From positions 89,680-153,679 of the forward strand of contig DLKC01000105.1 in assembly GCA_002478885.1 (NCBI GenBank): DNA of 64,000 bases, given 5' to 3'. This stretch comes from Chitinophagaceae bacterium UBA7600. GTDB lineage: Bacteria; Bacteroidota; Bacteroidia; Chitinophagales; Chitinophagaceae. The number at the start of each line of letters is the position of its first letter. Positions within the stretch are counted from its first letter, which is position 1. Under the pieces are notes generated by a model. The model was not told where the DNA came from and made no database searches. It saw nothing but the letters and a program-made list of their open reading frames with translations. The position numbers were made by a program, and so were the translations under genes. Positions 24,594 through 33,946 of this stretch are shown piece by piece.

Positions 24594-25793
24594 ATGAAAA
24601 AATACAATAGCCCGATCATATTTATCGCATGTGCTGTGTTGTATTCCTGCAGCCCGACGAAAAAAGCAGTCGTGAACAACGACATAGAACATTTGAATTT
24701 TACTGTTGAGCCTGCAACGGAGTGGACCAATTTGCTCGACCGGAAATCGGGTTGGTTCGGATCCGATGGCATTTTTGTTATTCCGTCAACAGGCAACGAT
24801 AATACGGATACAACCACTGATCTTACCATACTCTTTGGCGACTCGATGATCGGCGACATTGTGAACGACAGACCTGCACCGGGCTATGTTATGGTACACA
24901 ATTCTGTGGCGCTGCTAAAAGGCAATCAGCCAAAAGAAGAGAACATAAAATTTTACTGGAAGAAAAAAGTGACGGGCAACGAGGGAACATTTTTTGTTCC
25001 AAACACGCCGAATACAAAACATGGCGATTATTACTGGCTGGGCGATGGATTTGTAAACCCCGATATGGGTGGCAAGACCTACATTTTTTGTTATCGCATA
25101 CGCGACACGGCGGATGGAATGTTCTTGTTTACACAGGTTGGCAACGGTATGATCATTTTACCGAAGGGAAGCAAACCTCCTTATGAAGACCAGCGACAGG
25201 TTGATGCGCCGATTTTCACTATTGACAGCACGGCTAAATATCCAAACAACTATATTTCATTCGGCTCCGCTGTTTTTTCGAATACAAAAAAAGCAGGCGC
25301 GCCCCATGCTGATGGATACGTGTATGTTTATGGTATTGGTGGTGACAATAAAAAAGTAATGGTTGCGAGAGTTAAACCAGACAAGATCGAGGATTTCTCC
25401 GCCTGGCGCTACTGGGATGGCAAAGAGTGGGATATCAACATAGCAAAATCGGCAACCATCGCCGACCGAGCTTCAAATGAATTGAGCGTTACGCCATTGC
25501 CCGATGGCCGCTATGCAATGGTATTCCAGACAGATGGCCTTGGTAACAGCGTTGGTTTAAGAATAGGTACCACCCCATACGGGCCTTTTGGCCCCATCAT
25601 TAAAATATGGGATTGTACTGAACAAAAGGCAAGCAAGAATTTTATTGTTTATAACGCTAAGGTCCATCCTGCATTATCGAAACCGGGCGAAATGCTGATC
25701 AGCTACAACGTTGGCTCGCTTGATTTCTGGAACGACATAAAAGTGCACGATAATTTTTACAGGCCGCGTTTTATAAGAGTAAAATTGCAATAA
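24594..25793 (+). CDS. DUF5005/DUF4185-like lipoprotein, paralog 1 of 3
   Basis: A 399-residue protein with signal peptide and lipobox YSC. The mature part looks like a five-bladed beta-propeller of the glycosidase-like kind: GWFGSDGIFVIPS in the first blade, ILFGDSMIGDI, YYWLGDGFV, ADGYVYVYGIGGDN, WRYWDGKEWDIN, and the closing VHPALSKPGEMLISYNV. It shares the order of these motifs with the products at 27484 and 28704. The fold is close to furanosidase and sialidase-like propellers; acidic residues in the GxDG, GDS and GDGF motifs are candidate catalytic or binding residues. The function is unknown. I recall the family name from similar Bacteroidota proteins and have not checked it. Confidence 0.72.
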   Translation: MKKYNSPIIFIACAVLYSCSPTKKAVVNNDIEHLNFTVEPATEWTNLLDRKSGWFGSDGIFVIPSTGNDNTDTTTDLTILFGDSMIGDIVNDRPAPGYVMVHNSVALLKGNQPKEENIKFYWKKKVTGNEGTFFVPNTPNTKHGDYYWLGDGFVNPDMGGKTYIFCYRIRDTADGMFLFTQVGNGMIILPKGSKPPYEDQRQVDAPIFTIDSTAKYPNNYISFGSAVFSNTKKAGAPHADGYVYVYGIGGDNKKVMVARVKPDKIEDFSAWRYWDGKEWDINIAKSATIADRASNELSVTPLPDGRYAMVFQTDGLGNSVGLRIGTTPYGPFGPIIKIWDCTEQKASKNFIVYNAKVHPALSKPGEMLISYNVGSLDFWNDIKVHDNFYRPRFIRVKLQ

Positions 25794-25794
25794 T

Positions 25795-27294
25795 ATGAGG
25801 CACGCCCATAAAATTATATTAGCGATTATACTTCTTTTACAGATCTCTATTCTGCTTTCGGCCCAGCCGGCATTTCATGTTGCCAACACATTGCAAAGCG
25901 ACATGGTAATACAGCAGGGCAAGCCATTAACTGTTTGGGGCAAGGGACTACAGGGAATAGCAGTTAAAGTAAGTGTTAGCTGGAGTTCAAAAACCTTTAC
26001 TGCCCACACTTACAAAAGTGATACATGGGAAGTGCAGATAGATGTGCCTAAAGCAAAACCTGGTATTTATACGCCGCAGGAAATTCTTGTTTACTCTGAC
26101 CGCGATAGCGTTAAGCTAAAAAATGTGCTGATTGGCGAAGTATGGCTTTGCGGCGGGCAATCGAATATGGATATGCTAATGCAGCCCCTTCATCCGTGGC
26201 TTAAAGGGGTTATAGATTATGAAAAAGAAATTGCTGCAGCCAACTATCCTCAAATCCGCGTGCTTGATATTGCGTCTGCCTTTGCAAAAATTCCTGCAGA
26301 CGATTGTAAGTCAGAGTGGAACGTTTGCGATACCCAACATGCAAAAGACTTCAGTGCAGTAGCATATTATTTCGGGAGAGAATTGTTTAACCGATTACAT
26401 ATTCCGATAGGGTTGATCACTTCGACGGTTGGCGGTACAGCCTGCCAGGCATGGACAAGCAGGGAAGCTTTGGAAACCGATCCGATATTGAAAAAAATAC
26501 TCTATAGTTATGATACAAGCGCTGTAGCGCAGGAACCACTCGACAACAGCATAACCTTCGAAAAAATTGAAAAATTATCCAGGCCTGCATTGTTATACAA
26601 CGCGATGGTATTTCCATTGAGGAAGATTTCTTTGCAAGGCTTTATCTGGTACCAGGGTGAAAGCAATAAAGACAACGCCGATTACTATGCAAGGCTAAAT
26701 ATTGCGATGATTAAAAATTGGCGTTTTTTGTTTGGCAATAGTGATCAGCCATTTTATTTCGTTCAGGTTGCACCATACAATTACCAAAAAAATGATACAA
26801 CGGCATACGATTATGCCATCTTCCGCGATGCACAAAAAGATGTGCTTAAGCTAAAGAATACCGGCATGGTGGTAACAATGGACATTGGTGATGCAGACGA
26901 CATTCATCCACGCGATAAAAAAGATGTTGGTGTAAGGCTTGCACAGAATGCTTTGTCACAAACATACGGCGTGAAAAATATTGTGTATCGCGGGCCTGAA
27001 TTCAAAAATTTCAAAACAGATGGAGTTGTTGTTAAAGTTGCGTTTGACGATGCTTCTATCGGAAGCGGCCTGGCAACAAACGACAATAAGGCGCCAAAAC
27101 ATTTTTTTATAGCCGGCGCCGACAAAAAATTTTACTATGCCAATGCACAAATCGTGAACAACGAAGTGTGGCTTACGTGCGATAAAGTGCAAAAGCCTGT
27201 GGCAGTGCGTTATGCCTATACCAATTACCCGATCACGAATTTTGGAAACAGGGAAGGCTTTCCATGCGTGCCTTTCAGAACAGATAGTTGGTAG
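25795..27294 (+). CDS. Sialate O-acetylesterase-like SGNH hydrolase
   Basis: A 499-residue exported protein (signal peptide about 1-23). After an N-terminal beta-sandwich (about 25-105), the SGNH/SASA domain begins with GEVWLCGGQSNMDMLM (nucleophile Ser123). It continues with TVGGTACQAWTS, FIWYQGESNKDNADYYARL (third block Asn) and the catalytic Asp-x-x-His in GDADDIHPRDKKDVG. These enzymes remove O-acetyl groups from sialic acids or other acetylated glycans, usually in the periplasm or at the surface. The start is one base after the previous stop and the gene is co-directional, so it is translationally linked to the propeller lipoprotein. Confidence 0.9.
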   Translation: MRHAHKIILAIILLLQISILLSAQPAFHVANTLQSDMVIQQGKPLTVWGKGLQGIAVKVSVSWSSKTFTAHTYKSDTWEVQIDVPKAKPGIYTPQEILVYSDRDSVKLKNVLIGEVWLCGGQSNMDMLMQPLHPWLKGVIDYEKEIAAANYPQIRVLDIASAFAKIPADDCKSEWNVCDTQHAKDFSAVAYYFGRELFNRLHIPIGLITSTVGGTACQAWTSREALETDPILKKILYSYDTSAVAQEPLDNSITFEKIEKLSRPALLYNAMVFPLRKISLQGFIWYQGESNKDNADYYARLNIAMIKNWRFLFGNSDQPFYFVQVAPYNYQKNDTTAYDYAIFRDAQKDVLKLKNTGMVVTMDIGDADDIHPRDKKDVGVRLAQNALSQTYGVKNIVYRGPEFKNFKTDGVVVKVAFDDASIGSGLATNDNKAPKHFFIAGADKKFYYANAQIVNNEVWLTCDKVQKPVAVRYAYTNYPITNFGNREGFPCVPFRTDSW

Positions 27295-27304
27295 AAGGTT
27301 TTGG

Positions 27305-27433
27305 TTGCCGGCTCTGCCACAAATGGCATCGCCGGTTGTGTCACTCACTTGTGCTATTGGAACACAGATCAGCATACGGCTGTTAGCTGACTAGCATTTT
27401 ATCAATACAAGGGTGCGACGCAAGAAAGCCCGG
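27305..27433. repeat. Dispersed intergenic repeat, head-to-head pair
   Basis: A type B arm on the minus strand (GGCATCGCC at 27325, then GTTGTGTCACTCACTTGTGC) faces a type A arm at 27406-27425 (ATACAAGGGTGCGACGCAAG), bounded by TTGCCGGC and AGCCCGG ends. Confidence 0.85.
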
Positions 27434-27483
27434 TTGCGGTTCGATAGCTGGCCCATAAATAAAAAATACTTTATAGATTGCTT

Positions 27484-28701
27484 ATGTCATTGAATAAAAA
27501 AATAATCCTTCGTATTTCCGCTGCGACAATGATATGGGCCGGATGCAACGCCAACAAGAATGCCGCCGTATCAACATCTGTAAAAGATGAATACAGCCAA
27601 TCAAGGATCGCTACAAAACCTGTTCCGGAATGGTCGGAGATGTTGCGCCACGATACAGGCTGGATCGGCGCTGATGGTATTTACTGCACTTCACTCAATG
27701 GTGTTGACAAAGCGGGGCAGATGAACAGTGCTTCTGAAACGATGTTCTGGTTCAGTGATTGCATTGTTGGCAATATCGATACGAAAGCCGACACACTTAG
27801 TGGCGCATGGAAGATGATGAATAACTCCGTTGCATATATGAAGGGTGCAACGCCTGATGCAAACAAAATAAAATTTTATTACAGGAGAGACAAAGATGGC
27901 AATCCTTTGTCGATGTTTGAACCCAATACAACAAAATCTCAACCGGGTTATTACTACTGGCTGGGCGACGGTTTCATGGACCATGCAAAAGACAGCACGA
28001 TCTATATTTTCGCATATCTTATCCGTAATATACCTGGCAGTATCTTCCCATTTGAAGATCTCGGCGTTTCATTAATTGCTTTACCTAAAGGAAGCAGGCC
28101 GCCGTTTGTAAATCAAAGACAATTCGATTCACCATTGTTCCTGAAAAATGAAAAAGGCAAGACAGTTTTCGGCATTGCTGTTTTACCCAACACTGTTGGC
28201 GCCGGTGCACCAAAACCCGATGGCTACATTTATGTTTATGGGGTGCGGGGTGGTAATAAAGAGCTGCTTGTTGCGAGAGTAAAGGACGACCAGTTTGAAG
28301 ATTTTTCACAATGGCGCTATTGGGATGGCGGCGGCTGGAATGTTGATATGAATTCAAGCGCTGCACTCACTGATAATATCTCCAACGAAATGAGTGTAAG
28401 CTTTATGCCCGATGGCAGAGTAATTGCAGCCTACCAGCCGAAAAGTAACGGCACATCTGCAGTAGTGGTTGCTGCTGGCGCCACGCCATGGGGACCATTT
28501 CAACCCGCAAAGAAAGTGTGGGAAACACCCGAGTCTTACGATGACCTTGACTTTTACACTTACAATGCAAAAGCGCATCCTAACCTTTCGAAGCCCGGAG
28601 AGATCCTTATCAGTTACAATGTAAACTCATTTGACTTTTTAGACGATATCGTAAAACATCCTTACCATTTAAGGCCAAGATTTATTTCAGTAAAATATTA
28701 A
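27484..28701 (+). CDS. DUF5005/DUF4185-like lipoprotein, paralog 2 of 3
   Basis: A 405-residue protein started at the ATG at 27484; a TTG lies two codons earlier. Its lipobox is WAGC followed by N. The same propeller motifs appear: GWIGADGIYCTSL, MFWFSDCIVGNI, YYYWLGDGFMD, PDGYIYVYGVRGGNKE, WRYWDGGGWNVDM, YNAKAHPNLSKPGEILISYN. It is the closest in sequence to the paralog at 24594. Note SDC in place of GDS at the second motif. It may bind or cleave the same glycan as its paralogs; the catalytic role is unproven. Confidence 0.72.
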   Translation: MSLNKKIILRISAATMIWAGCNANKNAAVSTSVKDEYSQSRIATKPVPEWSEMLRHDTGWIGADGIYCTSLNGVDKAGQMNSASETMFWFSDCIVGNIDTKADTLSGAWKMMNNSVAYMKGATPDANKIKFYYRRDKDGNPLSMFEPNTTKSQPGYYYWLGDGFMDHAKDSTIYIFAYLIRNIPGSIFPFEDLGVSLIALPKGSRPPFVNQRQFDSPLFLKNEKGKTVFGIAVLPNTVGAGAPKPDGYIYVYGVRGGNKELLVARVKDDQFEDFSQWRYWDGGGWNVDMNSSAALTDNISNEMSVSFMPDGRVIAAYQPKSNGTSAVVVAAGATPWGPFQPAKKVWETPESYDDLDFYTYNAKAHPNLSKPGEILISYNVNSFDFLDDIVKHPYHLRPRFISVKY

Positions 28702-28703
28702 CC

Positions 28704-29795
28704 ATGAAAGCAATCAACTTAATTATCATTTCAGCAATGCTGCTTTACTCCTGCCAGAAAAATATTTCAGTCAGAACAAGAGATGCTGCATCAGTATCGA
28801 ATGTTTCCAATATGGAAGCGACAGGATTAAACGTGACAACATCTCCTTACTGGGACAGCGTTTTTACCCGTTATGGCAATGGCTGGACGGGTGGCGACGG
28901 CGCATATTCGTTAAGGCTACCCGACGGCAGGTCGTTGTGGCTTTGGGGCGATAGTTTTCTTGACACAGTTTTTTCAGACAGAACAAGGCCTGTGCAGGGA
29001 TTTATCCATAACCAAATGGTTACGACTGATTCGCTCGGTGGAAATTTCACCACCTATTTTGGTGGTACGAAAGCAGCACCAAAAGCATATTTCGAGGCCA
29101 GCAATGCAAACCAGTACTACTGGCCAACATCAGCGTTTGTTAACCAGCAACAAAACAAAGTTTATGTAATGATGGTAAAAGTAAAACCGGCAACAGGTGG
29201 TTTTAAAATCGTAGGTACCGATGTTGCCACACTCGACTATCCATCGCTTAAAATAAAAGGCATCAAAAAGTTTTATGTTGGCGATTTCATTGACTGGTCT
29301 TCTACCACGCTGAACAATGGTGATGGATATATTTATCTGTATGGAGTAGAAAGCACTAAATACAACAAATACATTCATGTTGCGAGAACCGGCGCCTCTA
29401 ACCCGTTCCAGTCCGTTGAGTATTTCGACAGCACCGCTTGGACAACCGATATAGCAAAGAGTGCAAGAGTTCAGGGCGGAGTTTCTGAATCGTTCTCGGT
29501 ATTCAAAAGCAATGGCGGTTATTACATGGTATCACAGGGTAATTTATTAAGTCAGGACATTTACATGTGGAACGCAGTTAGTCCGACAGGGCCTTTCTAC
29601 AATAAAAGGTTTCTTTATACAACTCCGGAGTTAACAAATGCCACTTGGACATACAATGCAACTGCACATACCGAATTGAGCAAAGATGGCAAGCTGTTGA
29701 TCGGTTATTGTATGAACACAACCGCTACGGCGCAGCTATACAACAATGTGGATACTTATCGACCTTACTTTATTGAAGTTACGGGCTGGCAATAA
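28704..29795 (+). CDS. DUF5005/DUF4185-like lipoprotein, paralog 3 of 3
   Basis: A 363-residue protein, lipobox YSC followed by Q. It starts 3 bases after the previous gene. The same fold and motif order is present in a more divergent form: GWTGGDGAYSLRLPDGRSLW, LWGDSFLDTVF, YYWPTSAFV, DGYIYLYGVEST, TAWTTDIAKSARV, TAHTELSKDGKLLIGY. It has a clear GDS at the second motif, where paralog 2 has SDC. Three related propellers in one operon suggest different linkages or different binding roles on one polymer. Confidence 0.7.
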   Translation: MKAINLIIISAMLLYSCQKNISVRTRDAASVSNVSNMEATGLNVTTSPYWDSVFTRYGNGWTGGDGAYSLRLPDGRSLWLWGDSFLDTVFSDRTRPVQGFIHNQMVTTDSLGGNFTTYFGGTKAAPKAYFEASNANQYYWPTSAFVNQQQNKVYVMMVKVKPATGGFKIVGTDVATLDYPSLKIKGIKKFYVGDFIDWSSTTLNNGDGYIYLYGVESTKYNKYIHVARTGASNPFQSVEYFDSTAWTTDIAKSARVQGGVSESFSVFKSNGGYYMVSQGNLLSQDIYMWNAVSPTGPFYNKRFLYTTPELTNATWTYNATAHTELSKDGKLLIGYCMNTTATAQLYNNVDTYRPYFIEVTGWQ

Positions 29796-29801
29796 AGCAA
29801 A

Positions 29802-30845
29802 ATGAAACAAAAAAATAACGATAGCATTATAACGATCAATAACCAGTCGGCTACATTATCTGTCGACCTTTTCGGCGGCGCTATCGTTGACTTTCATTTG
29901 ATCAAAGCGTTTGTCAACCCTTTGTCGTTTTGTTTTACTAAAACGCAAATGCCTGCCAATAATAAAGCAGGTGCCCCATACCAAGGTCATTTTGCCTGCA
30001 TTGGAAGGTGGGGTGAGCCGTCGGCAGGGGAAATAAAAGCAGGCTTACCCAATCATGGTGAAGCAGCTAACATTCTGTGGCAGCAAGAGCAAATGGGTAA
30101 AGGAAACCTTTCCACACAAGCTGTCTGCAAAAAAGAAGGACTACATGTTGCAAGAACAATAAACTTAAATAAAGAATCTGCAGTTTTCTCCGTTGAAGAA
30201 ACGATCAGCAATATAAATAACCTTGGCAGGTTGTACAATGTTGTGCAGCATCCAACCATTGCCGCACCATTTCTTTCGGGCGAAACAATTGTTAACTGCA
30301 ACGCGGCAAAAGGCTTTGAATATAGAAACGCAGACGATCATAAAAAACATTTGGTAAACTTTCCCACAGTAAGGGATGATCATGAAAAACCTTATAATTT
30401 ATCAAAACCCACCTTGGTATATAATTCAGTTTTCTCCTTTGTAGTAAAGCAAACAGATGACTTTGGGTGGATAACAGCCTACTCCCCTGTCCATCATCTA
30501 TTGTTAGGCTACGTATGGCCTCGCAAGCAATATCCGTGGATAAGTTTATGGCAGCATTTTGAAGACGGCAAAATAAAATACCGTGGGCTAGAGTTCGGTA
30601 CAACGGGTATTCATCAACCGGTAAAAAACATAGTGGAGAAAAATTTACTGAATGTGCTGAATGAACAAACAGTAAGGTTCATTGATGCTGGTGAAAAACA
30701 ACAGTTTGAATACGCAGGATTTCTTTGCCATACCCCGCAAAATTTTATATCGGCAAAGAATATTCAAGTGATCAATAACGAAATAATTCTTACTCCCACA
30801 AACAGCAAACAAAAAGTTTCTGTTGGAAAAATAAAAAACGGTTAG
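29802..30845 (+). CDS. Mutarotase-fold protein (aldose 1-epimerase-like/DUF4380)
   Basis: A 347-residue protein without a signal peptide, 7 bases after the third propeller gene. The beta-supersandwich pattern of galactose mutarotases is seen: VDLFGGAIVDFHL, GLPNHGEAANILW with a conserved NHGE near residue 85, FSVEETISNINNLGRLYNVV, WISLWQHFEDGKIKYRGLEF with the usual Trp/Glu, and TGIHQP. Relatives interconvert anomers or belong to families of unknown activity. The cytoplasmic location suggests it acts on an imported sugar of the pathway. Confidence 0.72.
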   Translation: MKQKNNDSIITINNQSATLSVDLFGGAIVDFHLIKAFVNPLSFCFTKTQMPANNKAGAPYQGHFACIGRWGEPSAGEIKAGLPNHGEAANILWQQEQMGKGNLSTQAVCKKEGLHVARTINLNKESAVFSVEETISNINNLGRLYNVVQHPTIAAPFLSGETIVNCNAAKGFEYRNADDHKKHLVNFPTVRDDHEKPYNLSKPTLVYNSVFSFVVKQTDDFGWITAYSPVHHLLLGYVWPRKQYPWISLWQHFEDGKIKYRGLEFGTTGIHQPVKNIVEKNLLNVLNEQTVRFIDAGEKQQFEYAGFLCHTPQNFISAKNIQVINNEIILTPTNSKQKVSVGKIKNG

Positions 30846-30846
30846 C

Positions 30847-31605
30847 ATGCACTACAAAAACACAACAGCCGTAGTTACAGGAGGCTCCAAAGGAATTGGC
30901 GCATCATGCGCACGTTTGTTTTTTGAAGCAGGCGCAAATGTGGCGGTGCTCGATATTTCGGAAGACGGCTCCGGCATCAGCGACGACCGTTGGTTCTGCA
31001 TTCATTGTGATGTTTCTAATAATCTCGACGTGAGTAATGCAATGCAGGCAGTGGTAAAAAAGTTTGGCGGCATAGACTATCTCGTTAATAATGCCGGCAT
31101 TCAGCGCTATGGTTCGGTTACCTATACAAGTGAAGAGGAATGGGATCTTGTGATGAATGTTAATCTCAAGAGCCTTTTTCTCTGCTCGAAATATGCAATA
31201 CCATATATGGAAGAAAATAAAAAAGGGGTTATCATCAATATTAGCAGCGTGCAGGCATTTGTGAGTCAGCGCATCGTTGCAGCATACACCACGGCAAAAA
31301 CAGCCATCCTGGGTTTAACCCGAAGCATTGCTGTTGACTATGCGCCGCACATTCGCTGCGTGGCCGTTTGCCCGGGAACAATTGACACGCCTATGTTACG
31401 TGAATCATTTGCCTTGTCGCCCAATCCTGAAGAGGTGCTGCAGGAGTGTATTGACATGCATCCTGCGGGGCGCATTGGTGTTCCAGAAGATGTTGGCGAA
31501 CTGGTGTTGTTTCTTTGCAGCGACAAAGCATCGTTCATAACAGGTCAGGCAATACGTGTTGATGGTGGCTTAGGCATAACCATCGGCGGAAGTAAAAGGA
31601 ATTAA
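30847..31605 (+). CDS. Short-chain dehydrogenase/reductase
   Basis: A 252-residue cytoplasmic oxidoreductase, start one base after the previous stop. The classical SDR motifs are complete: TGGSKGIGASCA (residues 9-20, NAD(P) binding), NNAGIQRYG, catalytic Ser in INISSVQAF and Tyr-x-x-x-Lys in AAYTTAKTAILG, then CPGTIDTPM and the C-terminal GQAIRVDGGLGITIGG. The neighbours (enolase-superfamily dehydratase and lactonase) suggest oxidation of an aldose or a sugar alcohol in a non-phosphorylative pathway. Confidence 0.92.
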   Translation: MHYKNTTAVVTGGSKGIGASCARLFFEAGANVAVLDISEDGSGISDDRWFCIHCDVSNNLDVSNAMQAVVKKFGGIDYLVNNAGIQRYGSVTYTSEEEWDLVMNVNLKSLFLCSKYAIPYMEENKKGVIINISSVQAFVSQRIVAAYTTAKTAILGLTRSIAVDYAPHIRCVAVCPGTIDTPMLRESFALSPNPEEVLQECIDMHPAGRIGVPEDVGELVLFLCSDKASFITGQAIRVDGGLGITIGGSKRN

Positions 31606-31610
31606 TTTGG

Positions 31611-31760
31611 TGCCGGCTGTTGAACACACATTGAGCTTCGTTGTGTCACTCACTTCAACGCTTTGTTCAATACCGGGCAAAAAGTGGAGATGATGATTTA
31701 TTAAATGCAGCACAAGAGTGCGACGCAACAGACGATGAGTGAAGTGAGGCAGCCTGGCTC
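31611..31760. repeat. Dispersed intergenic repeat, head-to-head pair
   Basis: A type B arm (GTTGTGTCACTCACTTCAAC, 31640-31659) faces a type A arm (GCACAAGAGTGCGACGCAAC, 31710-31729), with GTGCCGGCTG and AGCCTGGCTC ends. The pair fills the spacer between the SDR and enolase-superfamily genes. Confidence 0.85.
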
Positions 31761-31786
31761 AAAATTGAAAAAAAAATACGGTTGGT

Positions 31787-33013
31787 ATGAAAATAACGAA
31801 CATAAAAGCAACCACAGTGGCGATGCCGCTTGAAGCACCGATACGTCATGCAAATGGTTGTCATTGGGGAAGGTTTGTGCGCACTATTGTTGAGGTGGAA
31901 ACAGATGAAGGTATTACTGGCCTTGGCGAAATGGGTGGCGGTGGTGAATCGGCAGAAAATGCGTTTCGGGCATTAAATAAATATTTGGTTGGTCACGACC
32001 CTATGCAGCTTGAATCACTATACTGGAAAATTTGTAATCCAACAGCGTCGCTGTATAATAACAGGACTCAACTTCATGCAGCAATTGAATTCGCCTGTAT
32101 TGACATTATCGGGAAAAAAACAGGTATGCGCGCATGCGACCTGCTTGGCGGTGCATTAAGAGAAGAAGTTCCGTTTGCGTCGTATATTTTCTTTCGATAT
32201 AAAAATGAACAAACAGGCGTTGGCGGTGAAGAAATGCCAGACGAGATCGTAGCACACGCAAAAGAACTTGTGGGTAAATATGGTTTCACTTCGCACAAAT
32301 TAAAAGCTGGCGTTTTTCATCCTGATCATGAAGTGGAAGTGTTCAAGGCAATAGCTGCGGCATTCCCCAAACATAAAGTGAGGATTGATCCCAACGCAGC
32401 ATGGAGCGTTGAAGAATCCATTCAAATTGGCAAATCGATTGAGCATTTAAACAATGACTATTTTGAAGATCCAACGTGGGGCTTAGAGGGCATGCGCCGT
32501 GTAAGGAACATGACACGCATACCTACGGCTACCAACACTGTGGTAGTAAATTTTGAACAACTGGCCTCTTGCATACGTAACGAAGCAATTGACGTTATAC
32601 TCCTCGATACCACATTCTGGGGAGGATTAAGGCAAGCATGGAAAGGCAGTGTCGTTTGTGAGAAATTCCAGGTAGGTGTTGCTGTACACAGCTCGGGCGA
32701 ACTAGGTATTCAGCTTGCGACGATGCTGCATCTTGGAGCTGCTGTTCCGAATCTCTCCTTTGCAGCAGATGCACACTACCATCACATAACAGACGATATC
32801 ATCAAAGGTGGAAAAATGCAGTACATAGATGGTTGCATTAAAGTTCCGCAGGGTGACGGCCTTGGCGTTGAACTCGACTACGATAAATTGAAGCAGTATA
32901 GTGAATATCATAAAGAGGTCGGAGGCTATCAATACGATCGTGACCCGGAAAGGCCAGAGTGGTATAGCGTTTTGCCGGAAAGGAATTGGGCGAAGCCACA
33001 ACGTCTGTCGTGA
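31787..33013 (+). CDS. Enolase-superfamily sugar-acid dehydratase (glucarate dehydratase-like)
   Basis: A 408-residue enzyme with the mandelate racemase/enolase capping domain (about 1-125) and barrel. The landmarks fit the glucarate dehydratase group: Lys-x-Lys in SHKLKAG, metal ligand Asp in RIDPNAAW, Asn in TATNTVV, Asp in [10 protein letters not shown] and the acid/base His in [10 protein letters not shown]. Such enzymes dehydrate hexarates or related sugar acids to 2-keto-3-deoxy acids. With a lactonase and an SDR next to it, it fits a non-phosphorylative sugar-acid route. The exact substrate is not determinable here. Confidence 0.88.
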   Translation: MKITNIKATTVAMPLEAPIRHANGCHWGRFVRTIVEVETDEGITGLGEMGGGGESAENAFRALNKYLVGHDPMQLESLYWKICNPTASLYNNRTQLHAAIEFACIDIIGKKTGMRACDLLGGALREEVPFASYIFFRYKNEQTGVGGEEMPDEIVAHAKELVGKYGFTSHKLKAGVFHPDHEVEVFKAIAAAFPKHKVRIDPNAAWSVEESIQIGKSIEHLNNDYFEDPTWGLEGMRRVRNMTRIPTATNTVVVNFEQLASCIRNEAIDVILLDTTFWGGLRQAWKGSVVCEKFQVGVAVHSSGELGIQLATMLHLGAAVPNLSFAADAHYHHITDDIIKGGKMQYIDGCIKVPQGDGLGVELDYDKLKQYSEYHKEVGGYQYDRDPERPEWYSVLPERNWAKPQRLS

Positions 33014-33050
33014 TTAAAACAAACACAGTTTTGAAACAAAAATTCTTGTT

Positions 33051-33908
33051 ATGCAAATAGCAGTTGAAGACATAGAGATTTTTGCCGATGGTGTTGATCA
33101 TGCGGAATGTGTAGCAGCACACCCTGATGGCACTATATGGGCTGGTGGTGAAGCCGGGCAGATCTATAAAATATCGGCGGATGGCAAAGACATAAAAGAA
33201 GTTGCCAATACCGGCGGCTTTATTTTGGGTATTGCTTTTTCGCCGGACTGCTCATGGCTGGCGGTATGCGATCTTAAGAATAAGTGCGTGTGGAAGCTGG
33301 ACACGGTATCTTATTCACTTGAAAAATTCGCCACTGGTGCAGATGGCGCGTCGCTTAGTATTCCGAATTATGCAGTGTTCGATTCGGCTGGTAAGCTGTA
33401 TGTTTCGGATAGTGGCGCGTTCAGGCAGGTCAATGGAAAAATATTTTGTTTCGACACTGATGGCTCCGAGCGCATCTGGCATAATGGGCCTTTTAATTTT
33501 GCTAATGGAATGTGTTTATCCAAAGATGAAAAGCTACTGTACCTGGTGTGCACATGGTTACCCGGTGTAGAGAAAATCGAGATCAATGATGATGGCACCG
33601 CTGGTAAGCGAGCAGTTGTTGTAACAATGCCCGAAACCTGCCCTGATGGTGTTGCACTTGATGAAGAAGAGAACCTCTACATCAGTTGCTATGCACCCAA
33701 CGCTATTTATAAACTGGCGACAGACGGCAGCTTCGAGCAGTTGGTCAACGACTGGGAGGCGCACACATTGTCGAACCCGACAAATATCGCTTTTGGTGGC
33801 AAAGACTTTAAACAGCTATATGCCGCAAACCTTGGCAGATGGCATTTAAGCAGGGTTGATATCGGTAAAAAAGGTTTACCGTTAGTATGTCACAAATCAA
33901 AACAATAA
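33051..33908 (+). CDS. SMP-30/gluconolactonase-family lactonase
   Basis: A 285-residue six-bladed propeller without a signal peptide. The metal-binding residues expected in the family are visible: Glu in DHAECVAAHPDG (about residue 18), Asn in FNFANGMCLSKDEK and Asp in PDGVALDEEENLYIS. It would open a sugar lactone to the free acid, upstream of the dehydratase reaction. It ends 38 bases before the T9SS protein start at 33947. Confidence 0.88.
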   Translation: MQIAVEDIEIFADGVDHAECVAAHPDGTIWAGGEAGQIYKISADGKDIKEVANTGGFILGIAFSPDCSWLAVCDLKNKCVWKLDTVSYSLEKFATGADGASLSIPNYAVFDSAGKLYVSDSGAFRQVNGKIFCFDTDGSERIWHNGPFNFANGMCLSKDEKLLYLVCTWLPGVEKIEINDDGTAGKRAVVVTMPETCPDGVALDEEENLYISCYAPNAIYKLATDGSFEQLVNDWEAHTLSNPTNIAFGGKDFKQLYAANLGRWHLSRVDIGKKGLPLVCHKSKQ

Positions 33909-33946
33909 TCATAACTTTCAAATCACAATTAAAAACAACGTACGTC